From: Pseudomonadota bacterium | Lineage (GTDB): Bacteria; Desulfobacterota; Desulfovibrionia; Desulfovibrionales; Desulfovibrionaceae | Length of the DNA: 64,000 bases | Assembly: GCA_023460395.1 (NCBI GenBank) | Contig: JAEWQB010000024.1 | Location: 1-64,000 of the forward strand | Reading direction: 5' to 3' | In this document: piece after piece, positions 18,010 through 27,176 of the stretch | How the letters are laid out: each line of letters starts with the position of its first letter | Position numbering within the stretch: position 1 is the stretch's first letter | Notes under the pieces: generated by a model | Databases searched by the model: none | Told to the model about the DNA's origin: nothing | The model's input: only the letters and a program-made list of their open reading frames with translations | Translations under genes and position numbers: made by a program

Positions 18010-19110
18010 TTATACCGAATATTTATAGTATGCCGCGCAACTGCCTTCCGTGGACACCATACATGGTCCCACAGGCTTCGCGGGCGTACAGACTTTGCCA
18101 AATAGCGGGCAGCCGTCCGGCTGCATTTTCCCCTTAAGCACCTCGCCACACTTGCAACCGGGAGTGGGAGGCGTTTCGCGCACGGTGATATCCAACGAGC
18201 GAAGAGCGTCGTAGGCCGCGTATTCATCGCGAAAGACCAGTCCGCTGTCTGAAATGTTCCCCAACCCGCGCCACAACGCGTCGGCGGTGCGGAAGACTGA
18301 AAACATCACCTCGCGGGCGCGGGCGTTGCCCGCATCCGCCACAGCCCGCCGATACTGGTTAACAATACGGAACTCCCCGCTCCGGCGTTGTTCCGCCATG
18401 ATGAGCAACGCCTCCAGAATATCTACGGGATCAAACCCGGTAATAACTCCGGGGGTTCCGTACTGCTCCGCCACAAACCCATACGGTTCCATGCCCAAAA
18501 TAGTAGACACGTGGCCCGGCAGCAAAAAACTATCCACAGCGCAATCCGGGTCGTCCAGCAAAACGCGCAGCGCGGGGGGTACCAGCTTATGGAATGCCAG
18601 CACCTTAAAATTCTGTACCCCCTGCCGGGCTGCCATCTGCACCGTACCCGCCACCGTGGGTGCCGTTGTTTCGAATCCCACCCCCAAAAAGACCACGGTG
18701 TCGTGCGGATTTGCGACGGCAAGTTGCAGGGCATCCATGGGGGAATAGACGATCTCCACCCGCGCCCCTTCGGCCTGAGCCAGCTTCAAATTCCGCCCCT
18801 TGGGACCGGGGACGCGCATCAGATCGCCAAAGGTGGCGACAATAACGCCATTTCGCCCGGCAAGCTCCAGAAAGGCCGCCACCTCACTCTCGTGGGTAAC
18901 GCAAACCGGACAACCCGGTCCTGAAAGATGGGTCACTGTGTCCGGGAGCAGTGGTCGCAAGCCGCTCTGAAAAATAGCCACAGTGTGCGTTCCGCAGACT
19001 TCCATAAACCGGAGCGGCGCATCCAGTTCCTTATGTAACCGTGCGAGCAAACCTTTACACAGCGCGGGATCCCTGAACGATTCCGCGAAGGATTCCGTTA
19101 CATTCGCCAT
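18010..19110 (-). CDS. hypD: Hydrogenase maturation protein HypD
   Basis: A 366-residue iron-sulfur protein that carries the Fe(CN)2CO unit with HypC. Visible motifs are FMEVCGTHTVAIFQSGL, LSGPGCPVCVTHESE, GFETTAPTVA and, at the C-terminus, PPTPGCKCGEVLKG and the [4Fe-4S] cysteines around CMVSTEGSCAAYYKY. The ATG at 19110 has a strong AAGGAAGGA site; the frame's first Met five codons earlier does not. The gene leads a hypD-hypE transcript. Confidence 0.97.
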   Translation of the reverse strand: MANVTESFAESFRDPALCKGLLARLHKELDAPLRFMEVCGTHTVAIFQSGLRPLLPDTVTHLSGPGCPVCVTHESEVAAFLELAGRNGVIVATFGDLMRVPGPKGRNLKLAQAEGARVEIVYSPMDALQLAVANPHDTVVFLGVGFETTAPTVAGTVQMAARQGVQNFKVLAFHKLVPPALRVLLDDPDCAVDSFLLPGHVSTILGMEPYGFVAEQYGTPGVITGFDPVDILEALLIMAEQRRSGEFRIVNQYRRAVADAGNARAREVMFSVFRTADALWRGLGNISDSGLVFRDEYAAYDALRSLDITVRETPPTPGCKCGEVLKGKMQPDGCPLFGKVCTPAKPVGPCMVSTEGSCAAYYKYSV

Positions 19111-19613
19111 GGTCCTTCCTTGCATTCGAAGAGTAATTCGTCCCCATCGGCCACGGGTGCCCTGCGGGCATATCCGCAGTTTCCCAATTTCCCCTTTCCG
19201 GCCGCCTCATTGTGCTACGCGCCGCCAACGGGCGTGTCAACACGGCCTCCCTATCATGCCGAAATCACCAGCAAACTGGCTGATTGCCCAACTAATGACC
19301 CGTGTTCTCTAGAAGGCTCTCCGGTAAGAGCCAATGCCCTCCACATACCTTCGTTCCTCCCCACTACGGAAACTTTGCATTTTGCCGGGCCGCTTGCTAT
19401 AATCCAGCGAAAACACTGCCGCTCCCCTGTGCGCAATCTTTCCTGACAAGATGCGCCTGATCCCTTCCGGCCCGCCTGAGCAACCGGAGGGAACCAACTC
19501 GGCTCAAGACCTTCCACGCATATCGCGCGGGGCCTCTCCCGACAGGGCACACAACGACAACGGCAGTGAGGTAGCTGCGGAATTACGCGAAGAGGCAAGC
19601 AGGGAGAAGAACC
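19111..19613. other. 503-bp region between divergent hypD and the HD gene
   Basis: No convincing gene. It holds a promoter for the plus-strand operon (19375-19403, listed separately) and therefore a leader of about 200 nt. The leader contains an imperfect hairpin (CCCTTCCGG near 19463 with CCGGAGGG near 19483). I see no known riboswitch. hypD should also have its promoter here, but I cannot pick one out. Confidence 0.5.
19375..19403 (+). promoter_or_regulatory. Promoter of the HD-ddl-kdtA operon
   Basis: TATAAT at 19398-19403 with an upstream TGC (extended -10) and TTGCAT at 19375-19380, spaced 17 bp. It faces the HD/ddl/kdtA genes and predicts a 5' leader of about 200 nt. Confidence 0.55.
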
Positions 19614-20234
19614 ATGAGCGCACACCAATCTTTCACGCGCACTCTGCCACACTGTAGCGCGGACCGGACGTGGCCCGTGCCCACCGAGACGCAATGCCGC
19701 CATCTGTGGGAAACCTACGCCATGCCCGACCATATCCGCCACCATTGTGAACAGGTGGCGCTGGTGGCGGGGTTCCTCGCCCGCACGGGCGACGCTATGG
19801 GCATGAGTGTGGACACGCCCTGCGTGGTGGCCTGCGCCCTGCTGCACGACATTGCCAAATCCTACACCATTGTCCATGCGGGCAATCACTCACAACTGGG
19901 AGCGAGCATTGTCATGCAGGAATGCGGCAACCCCCGCATCGCTCAGGGAGTGCTGCACCACGTCCACTGGCCGTGGAGTATCGACGTGGACCGCTGGTTC
20001 CTGCCCCTGAGCATTATCTACGCGGACAAACGCGTCATGCACGACAGCATTGTCACACTGGATGAACGGTTTGACGACCTCTATGCCCGGTACGGCAAAA
20101 CAGAACGCATCCGCCAGAGCATCCGCGAATCGTATGAGCAGGCCGTTGCCATAGAAACAGCTTTCAGCCAAAGGATGGGGATACCCCTTCATGCATATTC
20201 TTCTGATCGCGGGCGGATGGTCCAGCGAACGTGA
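19614..20234 (+). CDS. HD-domain protein upstream of ddl
   Basis: A 206-residue HD-superfamily protein. IRHHCEQVALVAGFLA supplies the first His, and CALLHDIAKSYTIVHAGNHSQLGA carries the HD dyad and a further His; YADKRVMHDSIV is a later metal/substrate helix. It resembles HDIG-type phosphohydrolases. The ribosome site GAGAAG precedes the ATG at 19614. Its last 44 bp overlap ddl in another frame, so translation of the two is probably coupled. The substrate is unknown; the operon suggests cell-envelope physiology. Confidence 0.8.
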   Translation: MSAHQSFTRTLPHCSADRTWPVPTETQCRHLWETYAMPDHIRHHCEQVALVAGFLARTGDAMGMSVDTPCVVACALLHDIAKSYTIVHAGNHSQLGASIVMQECGNPRIAQGVLHHVHWPWSIDVDRWFLPLSIIYADKRVMHDSIVTLDERFDDLYARYGKTERIRQSIRESYEQAVAIETAFSQRMGIPLHAYSSDRGRMVQRT

Positions 20235-21153
20235 TGTTTCTCTTTCCGGTGCGCGGGGCATAGAAGTCGCGCTCCTGCGGTTAGGGCACTCGGTTGCCCT
20301 CTATGACCCTGCCCGATCGCTGGACGGTCTTTTTTCTGCGGCTTCAGGAGCGGACTTCGCCTTTATCAACCTGCACGGCTCTCCCGGCGAAGACGGTCTG
20401 CCGCAGGCCATGCTGGACGCCATGGGTGTGCCGTACCAAGGTTCCGGCCCCGCAGGCTCCTTTCTGGCCCTCAACAAAGCCGTGGCAAAACAGATATTCG
20501 TCCAACACGGTCTTCCCACGCCTCCATGGGTCTTTCTGCCCCGGCTTCCCGAACCGGGCTGGGAACCCGGCCTGCCCTATCCGCTTTTCGTCAAATCCAA
20601 CACGGGCGGTTCCAGCCTCGGCCTTTCCCGCGTTGAAACGCCGGACGCGCTCTACCCCGCTTTAGAAGCCATCTTCGCCACTGGCGACGAAGCGATCATC
20701 GAACCTGCTGTAGCCGGAACAGAAGTGACGTGCGGCATACTGGACGAATGCGCCCTGCCTCCCATTCTCATCTTGCCGGACAGCGGTGCCAGCTTTTTCG
20801 ATTACACAGCCAAATACACCCCCGGCGCGGCACGGGAAATATGCCCCGCCCCCATCCCTGACGCGGTTACCGCCGAAGCCAAGCGCATGGCGCTGGACGC
20901 GCACAGGGCGCTGGGCCTGCGGGGCTATAGCCGCGCTGATTTCATTTTCGCGCCGGATACCTCCCTGCATCTGCTGGAAGTAAATACCCTGCCCGGCATG
21001 ACGCCTAATAGCCTGTTGCCCAAAGAGGCCGCAGCCGTGGGCATGAGCTTTGACGAACTCATTGCCGAACTCATCCGGCTGGGTATGGCGGCGTTCCAAC
21101 ACAAAGACAATCTTTCTCACAACGTCCGCAAGCCCCATGGAGAATCCGCATGA
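20191..21153 (+). CDS. ddl: D-alanine--D-alanine ligase
   Basis: A 320-residue ATP-grasp ligase making D-Ala-D-Ala for peptidoglycan. The N-terminal GGWSSERDVSLSGA (family pattern GGxSxERxVSLxSG), FINLHGSPGEDG, YQGSGPAGSFLALNK, VKSNTGGSSLGLSRV, and the metal-binding LEVNTLPGMTPNSLLPKEA are all present. The start lies within the HD gene (44-bp overlap) and the stop overlaps the kdtA start as ATGA (21150-21153), so the three genes form one unit. Confidence 0.96.
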   Translation: MHILLIAGGWSSERDVSLSGARGIEVALLRLGHSVALYDPARSLDGLFSAASGADFAFINLHGSPGEDGLPQAMLDAMGVPYQGSGPAGSFLALNKAVAKQIFVQHGLPTPPWVFLPRLPEPGWEPGLPYPLFVKSNTGGSSLGLSRVETPDALYPALEAIFATGDEAIIEPAVAGTEVTCGILDECALPPILILPDSGASFFDYTAKYTPGAAREICPAPIPDAVTAEAKRMALDAHRALGLRGYSRADFIFAPDTSLHLLEVNTLPGMTPNSLLPKEAAAVGMSFDELIAELIRLGMAAFQHKDNLSHNVRKPHGESA

Positions 21154-22478
21154 GCCTGTCCGCCCGCCATTCCGGCTGGTCCCGCTCTCTGTTGCTGGCA
21201 ACCTATGGAGCGCTCTGGACGCTGGCCCGCCCGGCACTCAAACGCAATGCGCGGCTGCGTCCCGGCTTCAGCCAGCGCATGGCTCCTGAGGGGTGGGCGG
21301 ACCCGGCAGACCTTTGGGTACAAGCCGCCTCAGGGGGAGAAGCGTATCTGGCATGGGAACTCCTGCGGCACCTCCCGGCGCAGCCTTTGCGGTGCCTGCT
21401 GACAACCTGCACCCAACAAGGTCTGGCTATTCTGGAAAACGCTCAGACGTGGTGCGCGGAACACCGCCCGGAGCTGCATATTCAGACGCGCTACCTGCCC
21501 TTCGACCACCCCGCGATGATGGCGCGGGCCGTGCGCGCAGTTTCCCCCCGTGCGGTGGCTCTGCTGGAAACAGAACTCTGGCCCGGCCTTCTGGATGCCT
21601 GCCGGGACGTGGGGGTGCCCGTAGCCGTGCTCAACGCGCGGATGAACACCCGCAGCCTGACGGGATACCTGACCACGCGCTCTCTGTGGCAAGCCCTGCG
21701 TCCTACGACCATTCTCGCCATTTCGGAAACGGACGCCCGGCGGTTTGCCACCCTGTTCGGCGAGGCGGGCGTGCAGAGCATGTCCAATATGAAATTCGAC
21801 CGCGTGTCCCCCGTGCCGCTGCATGCCGATACCAACCCGCTCGCGGACACCGTTATCCGGTCCGGCACATCCGTCATCACCCTCGGCTCGGTGCGTAAGG
21901 AAGAAGAAACGGCAGTGCGGCATCTGGTGGAGCAGTTGCACTCCGCCCGGCCCAAAACGACCATAGCGCTTTTTCCCCGTCACATGGAGCGGGTGCCCCA
22001 CTGGGAAACGGCTCTGACGTCTTCCCGCCTTCCCGTGGTACGCCGCAGCAAACTAACGGACGCACCTGCCGCGCCGGGCAGTGTTATTTTGTGGGATGTC
22101 TTCGGTGAGCTAAACCATGCCTACGCGCTATCCCGCGCGGTCTTTGTGGGGGGAAGCCTTGCCCCGCTGGGGGGACAAAACACGCTGGAACCTCTCGCTC
22201 ACGGCATTTGTCCCGTAACCGGTCCCTCTGACCGAAACTTCGCATGGGCGCGTGATCTCCAAAAAGACCATCTCGTCCACCGGGAGCCAGATGCAGACGC
22301 TGTTCTGGAGACTCTGCTGCGTCTGGTAAAACGGCCCTCCCCGCGCGAAGAGATACAACGCCGCTTTACCGCGTGGTTGCAGGAACGGCAGGGCGGCTCC
22401 CAACAGGCCGCCGACGCGCTTATGGCATTACTTCTCCGCACCTCTCATAGCCGCAAGTTTGGCATAGACATCCAATAA
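21150..22478 (+). CDS. kdtA: 3-deoxy-D-manno-octulosonic acid (Kdo) transferase
   Basis: A 442-residue GT30 enzyme (WaaA) that attaches Kdo to lipid A at the cytoplasmic face of the inner membrane. It has an N-terminal hydrophobic anchor, WVQAASGGEAYLAWELL (catalytic Glu region), VALLETELWPGLLDACR, NMKFDR, LGSVRKEEE and the C-terminal FGELNHAYALSRAVFVGGSLAPLGGQNTLEPL. The last 51 bp overlap the convergent glycosyltransferase gene on the minus strand. Together with hldD in this window it implies a conventional Kdo/heptose LPS core. Confidence 0.94.
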   Translation: MSLSARHSGWSRSLLLATYGALWTLARPALKRNARLRPGFSQRMAPEGWADPADLWVQAASGGEAYLAWELLRHLPAQPLRCLLTTCTQQGLAILENAQTWCAEHRPELHIQTRYLPFDHPAMMARAVRAVSPRAVALLETELWPGLLDACRDVGVPVAVLNARMNTRSLTGYLTTRSLWQALRPTTILAISETDARRFATLFGEAGVQSMSNMKFDRVSPVPLHADTNPLADTVIRSGTSVITLGSVRKEEETAVRHLVEQLHSARPKTTIALFPRHMERVPHWETALTSSRLPVVRRSKLTDAPAAPGSVILWDVFGELNHAYALSRAVFVGGSLAPLGGQNTLEPLAHGICPVTGPSDRNFAWARDLQKDHLVHREPDADAVLETLLRLVKRPSPREEIQRRFTAWLQERQGGSQQAADALMALLLRTSHSRKFGIDIQ

Positions 22479-23696
22479 GTTGCATATATTGTCATCAACG
22501 GAAAACCTGTCACGCGCATTCTCTCTGGCCCGCTCCGAAAAGGCCAGCCTCAGTTCCCGGTCAGTCGCCAGATCCAAAATACTACTGCAAACCGCTTCAA
22601 TATTGTCCGGCTCGACACACACCCCGGTTTCTCCGCTGACAATGACTTCCTGCGTGCCGCCAACGTTTGTCGTGACAACAGGCAAGCCGCAGGACTGTGC
22701 CTCCAGACAGGTGTATCCGAAGGTTTCGCATTTCGACATATACACCCCAATATCTGCCCGTTGCAGTTCCTTGACTAAGGACGCGCAGTCGAGTCCCCCC
22801 AAAAACTGAACGCACGCAAGGTGTTCCTCTGGAATAGTGGAAACCAGCCAATCCTTCACGGAGCCGCCGCCCGGTGCGGTATTGGTGTCGCTCCCGGCAA
22901 GCCGCATCTCGAAACAAAGCCCACGTTCCGCGAGCAAAGAGATCAGTTCCGGCAACAATGACATCCCCTTACCCATCTGCAATCTGCCAGTGTAGAGAAT
23001 AGTTATTTTCTCATTGGGCTGCCGCTTCTCCGGCGCACAGAATATCCCGGAATCAATGTAATTATGCACGACATCGGGATACCGTTTGGAAAGCTTCCAC
23101 ACGTGCTGTCCCATTTGAGCCGCGAACTCACTTGGCGCGGTGACCTTCTCCGCATTTCTGGCTGCAAGGCGCTCGGCCTGAATAAGCAACTTCCACCCCA
23201 AGGACTCTTGCACATTATTAAAAGTACAAAGCATCTGAGTTGGACCATGCACTCGCACACAACAGGGAAGCCTGTCCCCCTTCCCCACTATGTAAAAAAA
23301 GCCTTCCGCACCACAGTCTGCGAATTCAATACAATCCCATGCAATTTTTTTGGATAGCGAATGGAGATGGGCTGCGACAATTTTTGATCGCCGTACCTTA
23401 GTCGAGAGAATCGCCCACTGGCGACCTATATACGGGAGGGAGAAAAGGAACCGTTCAACACGCCGAAAAAGATAATCAAAGGAGTCATCCGGCATCCACT
23501 TTGGCAAATAGTGAACAAGAACTCCGTCGACGACCTGTTCACGATATGCGCTGTCCGGGCTTTCGGAAAATACAGAAACAGCAACACCATTTCGCGCCAG
23601 AGCGGTTGCTGTTGTCTCAACGTACCGACCAATCCCCCCCTTCTGACCACAGATACCCAGAGGGAATGATTCTCGAGAAACAAATGCTATTTTCAT
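22428..23696 (-). CDS. GT4-type glycosyltransferase
   Basis: A 422-residue GT-B glycosyltransferase. The N-terminus MKIAFVSRESFPL...GQKGGIGRYVETTA is the donor/acceptor loop of family 4 enzymes. The C-terminal half has TILYTGRLQMGKG, LGGLDCASLVKELQRADIGVYMSKCETFGYTCLEAQSCGLPVVTTNVGGTQEVI, the E-x7-E motif of retaining transferases. The start at 23696 has an AGGGGG site; nine upstream codons were dropped. Codon use is less GC-biased than the core genes. It probably builds a surface polysaccharide exported by the adjacent Wzm/Wzt pair. Its 3' end overlaps kdtA by 51 bp, tail to tail. Confidence 0.9.
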   Translation of the reverse strand: MKIAFVSRESFPLGICGQKGGIGRYVETTATALARNGVAVSVFSESPDSAYREQVVDGVLVHYLPKWMPDDSFDYLFRRVERFLFSLPYIGRQWAILSTKVRRSKIVAAHLHSLSKKIAWDCIEFADCGAEGFFYIVGKGDRLPCCVRVHGPTQMLCTFNNVQESLGWKLLIQAERLAARNAEKVTAPSEFAAQMGQHVWKLSKRYPDVVHNYIDSGIFCAPEKRQPNEKITILYTGRLQMGKGMSLLPELISLLAERGLCFEMRLAGSDTNTAPGGGSVKDWLVSTIPEEHLACVQFLGGLDCASLVKELQRADIGVYMSKCETFGYTCLEAQSCGLPVVTTNVGGTQEVIVSGETGVCVEPDNIEAVCSSILDLATDRELRLAFSERARENARDRFSVDDNICNLLDVYAKLAAMRGAEK

Positions 23697-23736
23697 ATAC
23701 GTGCCCCCTGCCTCAAACCACAAAGTATCTTCCTAT

Positions 23737-23765
23737 ATTATAACTCTCCACAGTATGTATTTTCA
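23737..23765 (-). promoter_or_regulatory. Candidate promoter of the glycosyltransferase gene
   Basis: A perfect minus-strand -10 TATAAT (23742-23737) lies in an AT-rich stretch, with a weak -35 TGAAAA (23765-23760) at 17 bp. It sits about 40 bp before the start codon and downstream of the Wzt terminator, so the glycosyltransferase gene is probably transcribed separately. Confidence 0.45.
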
Positions 23766-23959
23766 TGCCATTGGCATACTATCCATTGAATAAATACCCG
23801 CACACAAGAGCAACAGACACAGCCATGGGCCCGCACCGTGCATTCCCGGTATATTCTGTCAAAACGTCCCTTGATCAGCTTCAGCTCCGACCAGCCGGGA
23901 CAGCACGCGGGTGCAGGGCACGTTTCACAAGGCCCCCAGATTGATTGCCCAAAAAACTA

Positions 23960-23988
23960 CCCCGCAGAAAAATTCCCTTTCTGCGGGG
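23960..23988 (-). terminator. Terminator of the wzm-wzt operon
   Basis: A perfect 11-bp stem (CCCCGCAGAAA 23960-23970 with its complement 23978-23988). On the minus strand it is followed by TAGTTTTTTGG, and it starts 2 bp after the ABC ATPase stop codon. Confidence 0.9.
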
Positions 23989-23989
23989 C

Positions 23990-25225
23990 CTACTGTGCCC
24001 GGCAATCCCACGTAAATGGCAAATACAGCAAACTATGCTCCAAGCTGCCCACGGTATCTCCGGCTTCAGCGACCACCCGGAACGGACAAAGATTTTCAGC
24101 TGCCCAGACGGTATTGCCGATAGTCCCTTTAAAGCATAGGCGCAGGCAGTAAGCCCCCGGAACAATGGGCATATTTGACAAACGACAGCGAGCCTGATTG
24201 CGCCCAACGGCAAACGCCACTCTCCCGTTTTCCGAACCGGAGGAAGCGGAGCATATGTACACAAAATCCGAGGTGTGAATGCCCACTTCCACCTCAAGCC
24301 CTCCGAGATCGTGTACCAAGTCAAAATCAACTACAATTTCAAACGGCTCAAACATTGTTATGAGCGTAACCTTTTGCTGTGTGCCGGAATTAAATGAAAT
24401 TTCGTTAACCCGCACATCCCCAGTGTCGGCGAATGCGGCGTATGTCTGTTTTGCCATCGCCTCCGACTGCTGCTGCACCTTTTTGTTGGTAAGGGTATAA
24501 TAGAACCGCGCCACATCCTTCGGGCGCCCATCCATCGCCACCTTGCCCCGGTCCAGAAGAATCATACGGGTGCAAATTTTTTCCAGCTGTCTGACATCAT
24601 GGCTGACAATAATAACTGTTTTACTTCCATCCTTAAAAAGATTGCGCATCCGCGCATAACACTTTCTTTGAAAGGCGGTGTCCCCCACAGACAACACTTC
24701 GTCAACAATAAGAATGTCCGCTTCAATGCTTGTGGCGATAGCAAATCCGAGACGAATCTTCATCCCAGAACTATATCTTTTTACAGGAGAATCTGCGTAA
24801 CTTTCTATTTCAGCGAACTCAAGGATGTCATTGACAAGAGTTGCTATGACTTTTTTACGGACGCCAAGAATTGACGCATTAAGATAAATATTTTCACGTC
24901 CGGTAAGATCCCCGTGCAGCCCTGCCCCCACCTCTATCAATGGGGCAACGGTTCCATTCACTGTACAACTTCCCGAAGTGGGGCTTGTAACGCCGGACAA
25001 AATCTTCAACAGGGTGCTCTTGCCTGCCCCGTTGATACCAACCACACCAACGACCTCCCCCCTATCGATGGAAAGACTCAAATCCGACAGGGCGCAATGC
25101 CGTTTTCGTCCCTCATTCCGCCGCCTAATAAGCCTGTTGAACAACGCACCAAGGCCAGCCTTAAGGGAAGACGCCTCGCCGAGTGTGAACTCTTTTGTCA
25201 AATTTTGTATAGCGACAGCTTTCAT
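23990..25225 (-). CDS. wzt: Polysaccharide ABC exporter ATPase (Wzt-like)
   Basis: A 411-residue ATPase of the O-antigen/teichoic-acid exporter type (H subfamily). Walker A is GVVGINGAGKSTLL, the Q-loop region is VAPLIEVGAGLHGDLTGRENIYLNASILG, the signature is VKRYSSGMKIRLGFAIA, and Walker B is ADILIVDEVLSVGD. Beyond about residue 260 a beta-rich C-terminal domain resembles Wzt_C, which in characterised systems recognises the terminal sugar modification. MKAVAIQ (ATG at 25225) is my preferred start; a GTG at 25240 overlaps the permease stop and would add five residues. It forms an operon with the permease. Confidence 0.92.
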   Translation of the reverse strand: MKAVAIQNLTKEFTLGEASSLKAGLGALFNRLIRRRNEGRKRHCALSDLSLSIDRGEVVGVVGINGAGKSTLLKILSGVTSPTSGSCTVNGTVAPLIEVGAGLHGDLTGRENIYLNASILGVRKKVIATLVNDILEFAEIESYADSPVKRYSSGMKIRLGFAIATSIEADILIVDEVLSVGDTAFQRKCYARMRNLFKDGSKTVIIVSHDVRQLEKICTRMILLDRGKVAMDGRPKDVARFYYTLTNKKVQQQSEAMAKQTYAAFADTGDVRVNEISFNSGTQQKVTLITMFEPFEIVVDFDLVHDLGGLEVEVGIHTSDFVYICSASSGSENGRVAFAVGRNQARCRLSNMPIVPGAYCLRLCFKGTIGNTVWAAENLCPFRVVAEAGDTVGSLEHSLLYLPFTWDCRAQ

Positions 25226-25239
25226 ACTATTTTCCCGCA

Positions 25240-26058
25240 CTACACGATGTCAGCAAAATATTTTTCTGCTCTCTTAAACAATATATAGCAAAATGGCGAT
25301 ATTATAGCTGTAAAAATTATACCGGGAAGCATAACCTCAAATTGAGGAGAAGATTGTTTCAGCAATACATTCTGAAATCCATCAATTATTCCAACAACAG
25401 GATTACACAAATATATATCATATAATATTTCAGACAATCGCCCTGCCTTTTGCTTTACAATCAAGGCTTCATATACAAGAGAAAGTGGATACATTATTGG
25501 CGACCCGTACATAAGAAGCGACAAGAAAATTGGTATAATATGTGTTATATCTCTGTAGTACACATTGACCGCCGAAAAAACAAAAGATAGGCAAGTTGAT
25601 AAAATAAATACATATAAAACTATTAATGGAACCCATAAAGCATTTATGGATATTTCAATTGAATAATACCACATTAGCAATGATGCGATAAACATATTCA
25701 CAACAAGCTCAACAAATCTTGTCATGACTGCTACAATTGGCAAAACCTCCCTTGGGAAATATATTTTCTTTATCAAACTGGAGTTCGATACAATACTGTT
25801 TGCGCCAGCGGACAAGGATTCTTGAAGAAAAACCCACGGGACAAGAGCCACAAATGTCAAAACAGGATAAGGAATTTTCCCTGTATCTATTCCGACAAAA
25901 CCACTTACCATTGTAAATATGAGCATAAGCCCCAACGGCTTAAGAATTGTCCAAAGCAACCCCAAATATGACTGCTTATATCTTACTATAATTTCCTTCC
26001 ACGACAGAATGTAAATCAGATCTCTGTAATTAATTATATTGGAAAATATTTTTAGCAT
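25240..26058 (-). CDS. wzm: Polysaccharide ABC exporter permease (Wzm-like)
   Basis: A 272-residue ABC-2 type inner-membrane permease. After a short cytoplasmic start (YRDLIYILSWKEIIVRYKQSYLG, the family's amphipathic interface) there are about six membrane helices, and it ends with YILFKRAEKYFADIV, the usual C-terminus. It pairs with the adjacent ATPase to export a lipid-linked polysaccharide. The gene is strikingly AT-rich, with many A/T-ending codons, unlike the genes around it. That suggests horizontal acquisition, as is usual for O-antigen loci. Confidence 0.92.
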   Translation of the reverse strand: MLKIFSNIINYRDLIYILSWKEIIVRYKQSYLGLLWTILKPLGLMLIFTMVSGFVGIDTGKIPYPVLTFVALVPWVFLQESLSAGANSIVSNSSLIKKIYFPREVLPIVAVMTRFVELVVNMFIASLLMWYYSIEISINALWVPLIVLYVFILSTCLSFVFSAVNVYYRDITHIIPIFLSLLMYGSPIMYPLSLVYEALIVKQKAGRLSEILYDIYLCNPVVGIIDGFQNVLLKQSSPQFEVMLPGIIFTAIISPFCYILFKRAEKYFADIV

Positions 26059-26870
26059 ATAAAATCAACACCTTCGCCACATGGTATCCATACATGCAAC
26101 AGACTATGAGAAACCGAGCTATATATTTTAGCAATGCGTGCGCACTTCCCAAGCGTATTCCCCAACAACCGTTGTGCACTGGAGTAAACTGTATTTTTCC
26201 CGGTAATAGTGTTCCCCGCCACGGCACTTTTCTCCTTACGCCCACTGCTTTTCCCTGAATTTCAGGTCTGCAAATATAGCATTTCGCACTTTTACAACAA
26301 AGAAACCTTTCTGCCAATATGTCGGTTTATTTTACGAATTTCTTTATCACATACGAGTTTCTTTATCACAGATGAAGCGAGGGAACTCAAAGGTGCACGG
26401 AGGGCGTATTCACCGTTCACGCCGAAACGAAAGCCCGCACGGGAGCCGCAGAGATATGGCGACCGTCCACTACTCCGTACAACAGTTGGAAAAGGCCCAC
26501 GAAAAAGGGGAGAGTTGTCACGGCGGCGGACTTCCAGAGAGATTGGGACGGCCCTCTCCGCGACGGTCTGATTGAAAGATACACACCGAATACGACGAAT
26601 CGTGCCCCTTCGTGGCAGGGTTTCCGTTTTTTGAGCACCCTTGGCATTCCGCCACACGGGAACAAACCGCATGCAGCCCCGCCGCGCTGTCGGCTTACCA
26701 CAATATAGCTGGCAACGCTGCCCCGGCTGTGAATACCGTGGTTATGCCCGCGCGGTGTGTGATCTCTCTCGCCCCGGAAATAATAAAAGACCACCCTTTC
26801 AGGCGGTCTCTCTGCATCTGCTTGTCCCCGGCACACCTATACACGACCGGGTACAACCGGACACTTCCGG
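26059..26870. other. 812-bp region without a convincing gene
   Basis: The half nearest wzm (to about 26370) is AT-rich; the rest returns to GC-rich composition. The AT-rich part has a 13-bp direct repeat TTTCTTTATCACA at 26339-26351 and 26358-26370 (period 19 bp), possibly a tandem binding site. Short open frames on both strands lack ribosome sites and family resemblance. A terminator for the downstream minus-strand gene lies at 26788-26809. The composition jump makes this a likely junction of acquired DNA. Confidence 0.5.
26788..26809 (-). terminator. Terminator of the zinc-ribbon gene
   Basis: Hairpin with arms AGACC.CC and GG.GGTCT (26788-26795 with 26802-26809, one mismatch), followed on the minus strand by TTTTATTATTT. 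It lies 62 bp after the stop at 26871. Confidence 0.75.
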
Positions 26871-27176
26871 TCATGCATGGGCAATAGGCTGGCTCTCCAG
26901 TTCCTCCGCGTACAGACCGTCCACCCGGACCACCTGTAAGCGGAACTCTTTCTCCCCCGGCGTACAACGCGGGCACCCGTGGGTGAGAATCATACATGAA
27001 GAGTCCAACTCCGCCCGGCGGATTTCCGCACCACGCAAAATTTCCGAGGTGCGGCCCGCGTTCCACAGGACCGGGCGACCGCACCGCTTGCATTCCACAT
27101 ACATAAGGTCCGGGTCGAACCCGACCACGCCGGGAATGAACGCAGGACGAAACACTTCCTTGATCGGCTGATGCAT
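26871..27176 (-). CDS. Small four-cysteine (zinc-ribbon-like) protein
   Basis: A 101-residue soluble protein of unknown function. Two CxxC pairs (ECKRCGRP near residue 28 and GCPRCTPG near residue 67) are spaced as in zinc ribbons, and an extra Cys lies in DSSCMILT. The open frame is longer, but AAGGGAGGT at 27182-27190 places the start at the ATG at 27176, and the upstream frame looks non-coding. It has its own terminator and is divergent from mutL. I do not recognise a named family. Confidence 0.75.
   Translation of the reverse strand: MHQPIKEVFRPAFIPGVVGFDPDLMYVECKRCGRPVLWNAGRTSEILRGAEIRRAELDSSCMILTHGCPRCTPGEKEFRLQVVRVDGLYAEELESQPIAHA

Noticed and set aside
19440..19510. SAM-type riboswitch before the HD-ddl-kdtA operon
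   Set aside because: A GCCC...GCAACC string resembles the core, but the paired stems and the conserved start are missing and the genes have no link to methionine.
26372..26575. 67-codon plus-strand open frame
   Set aside because: Arg/Ser/Gly-rich, no ribosome site, in a region with no coding signature.
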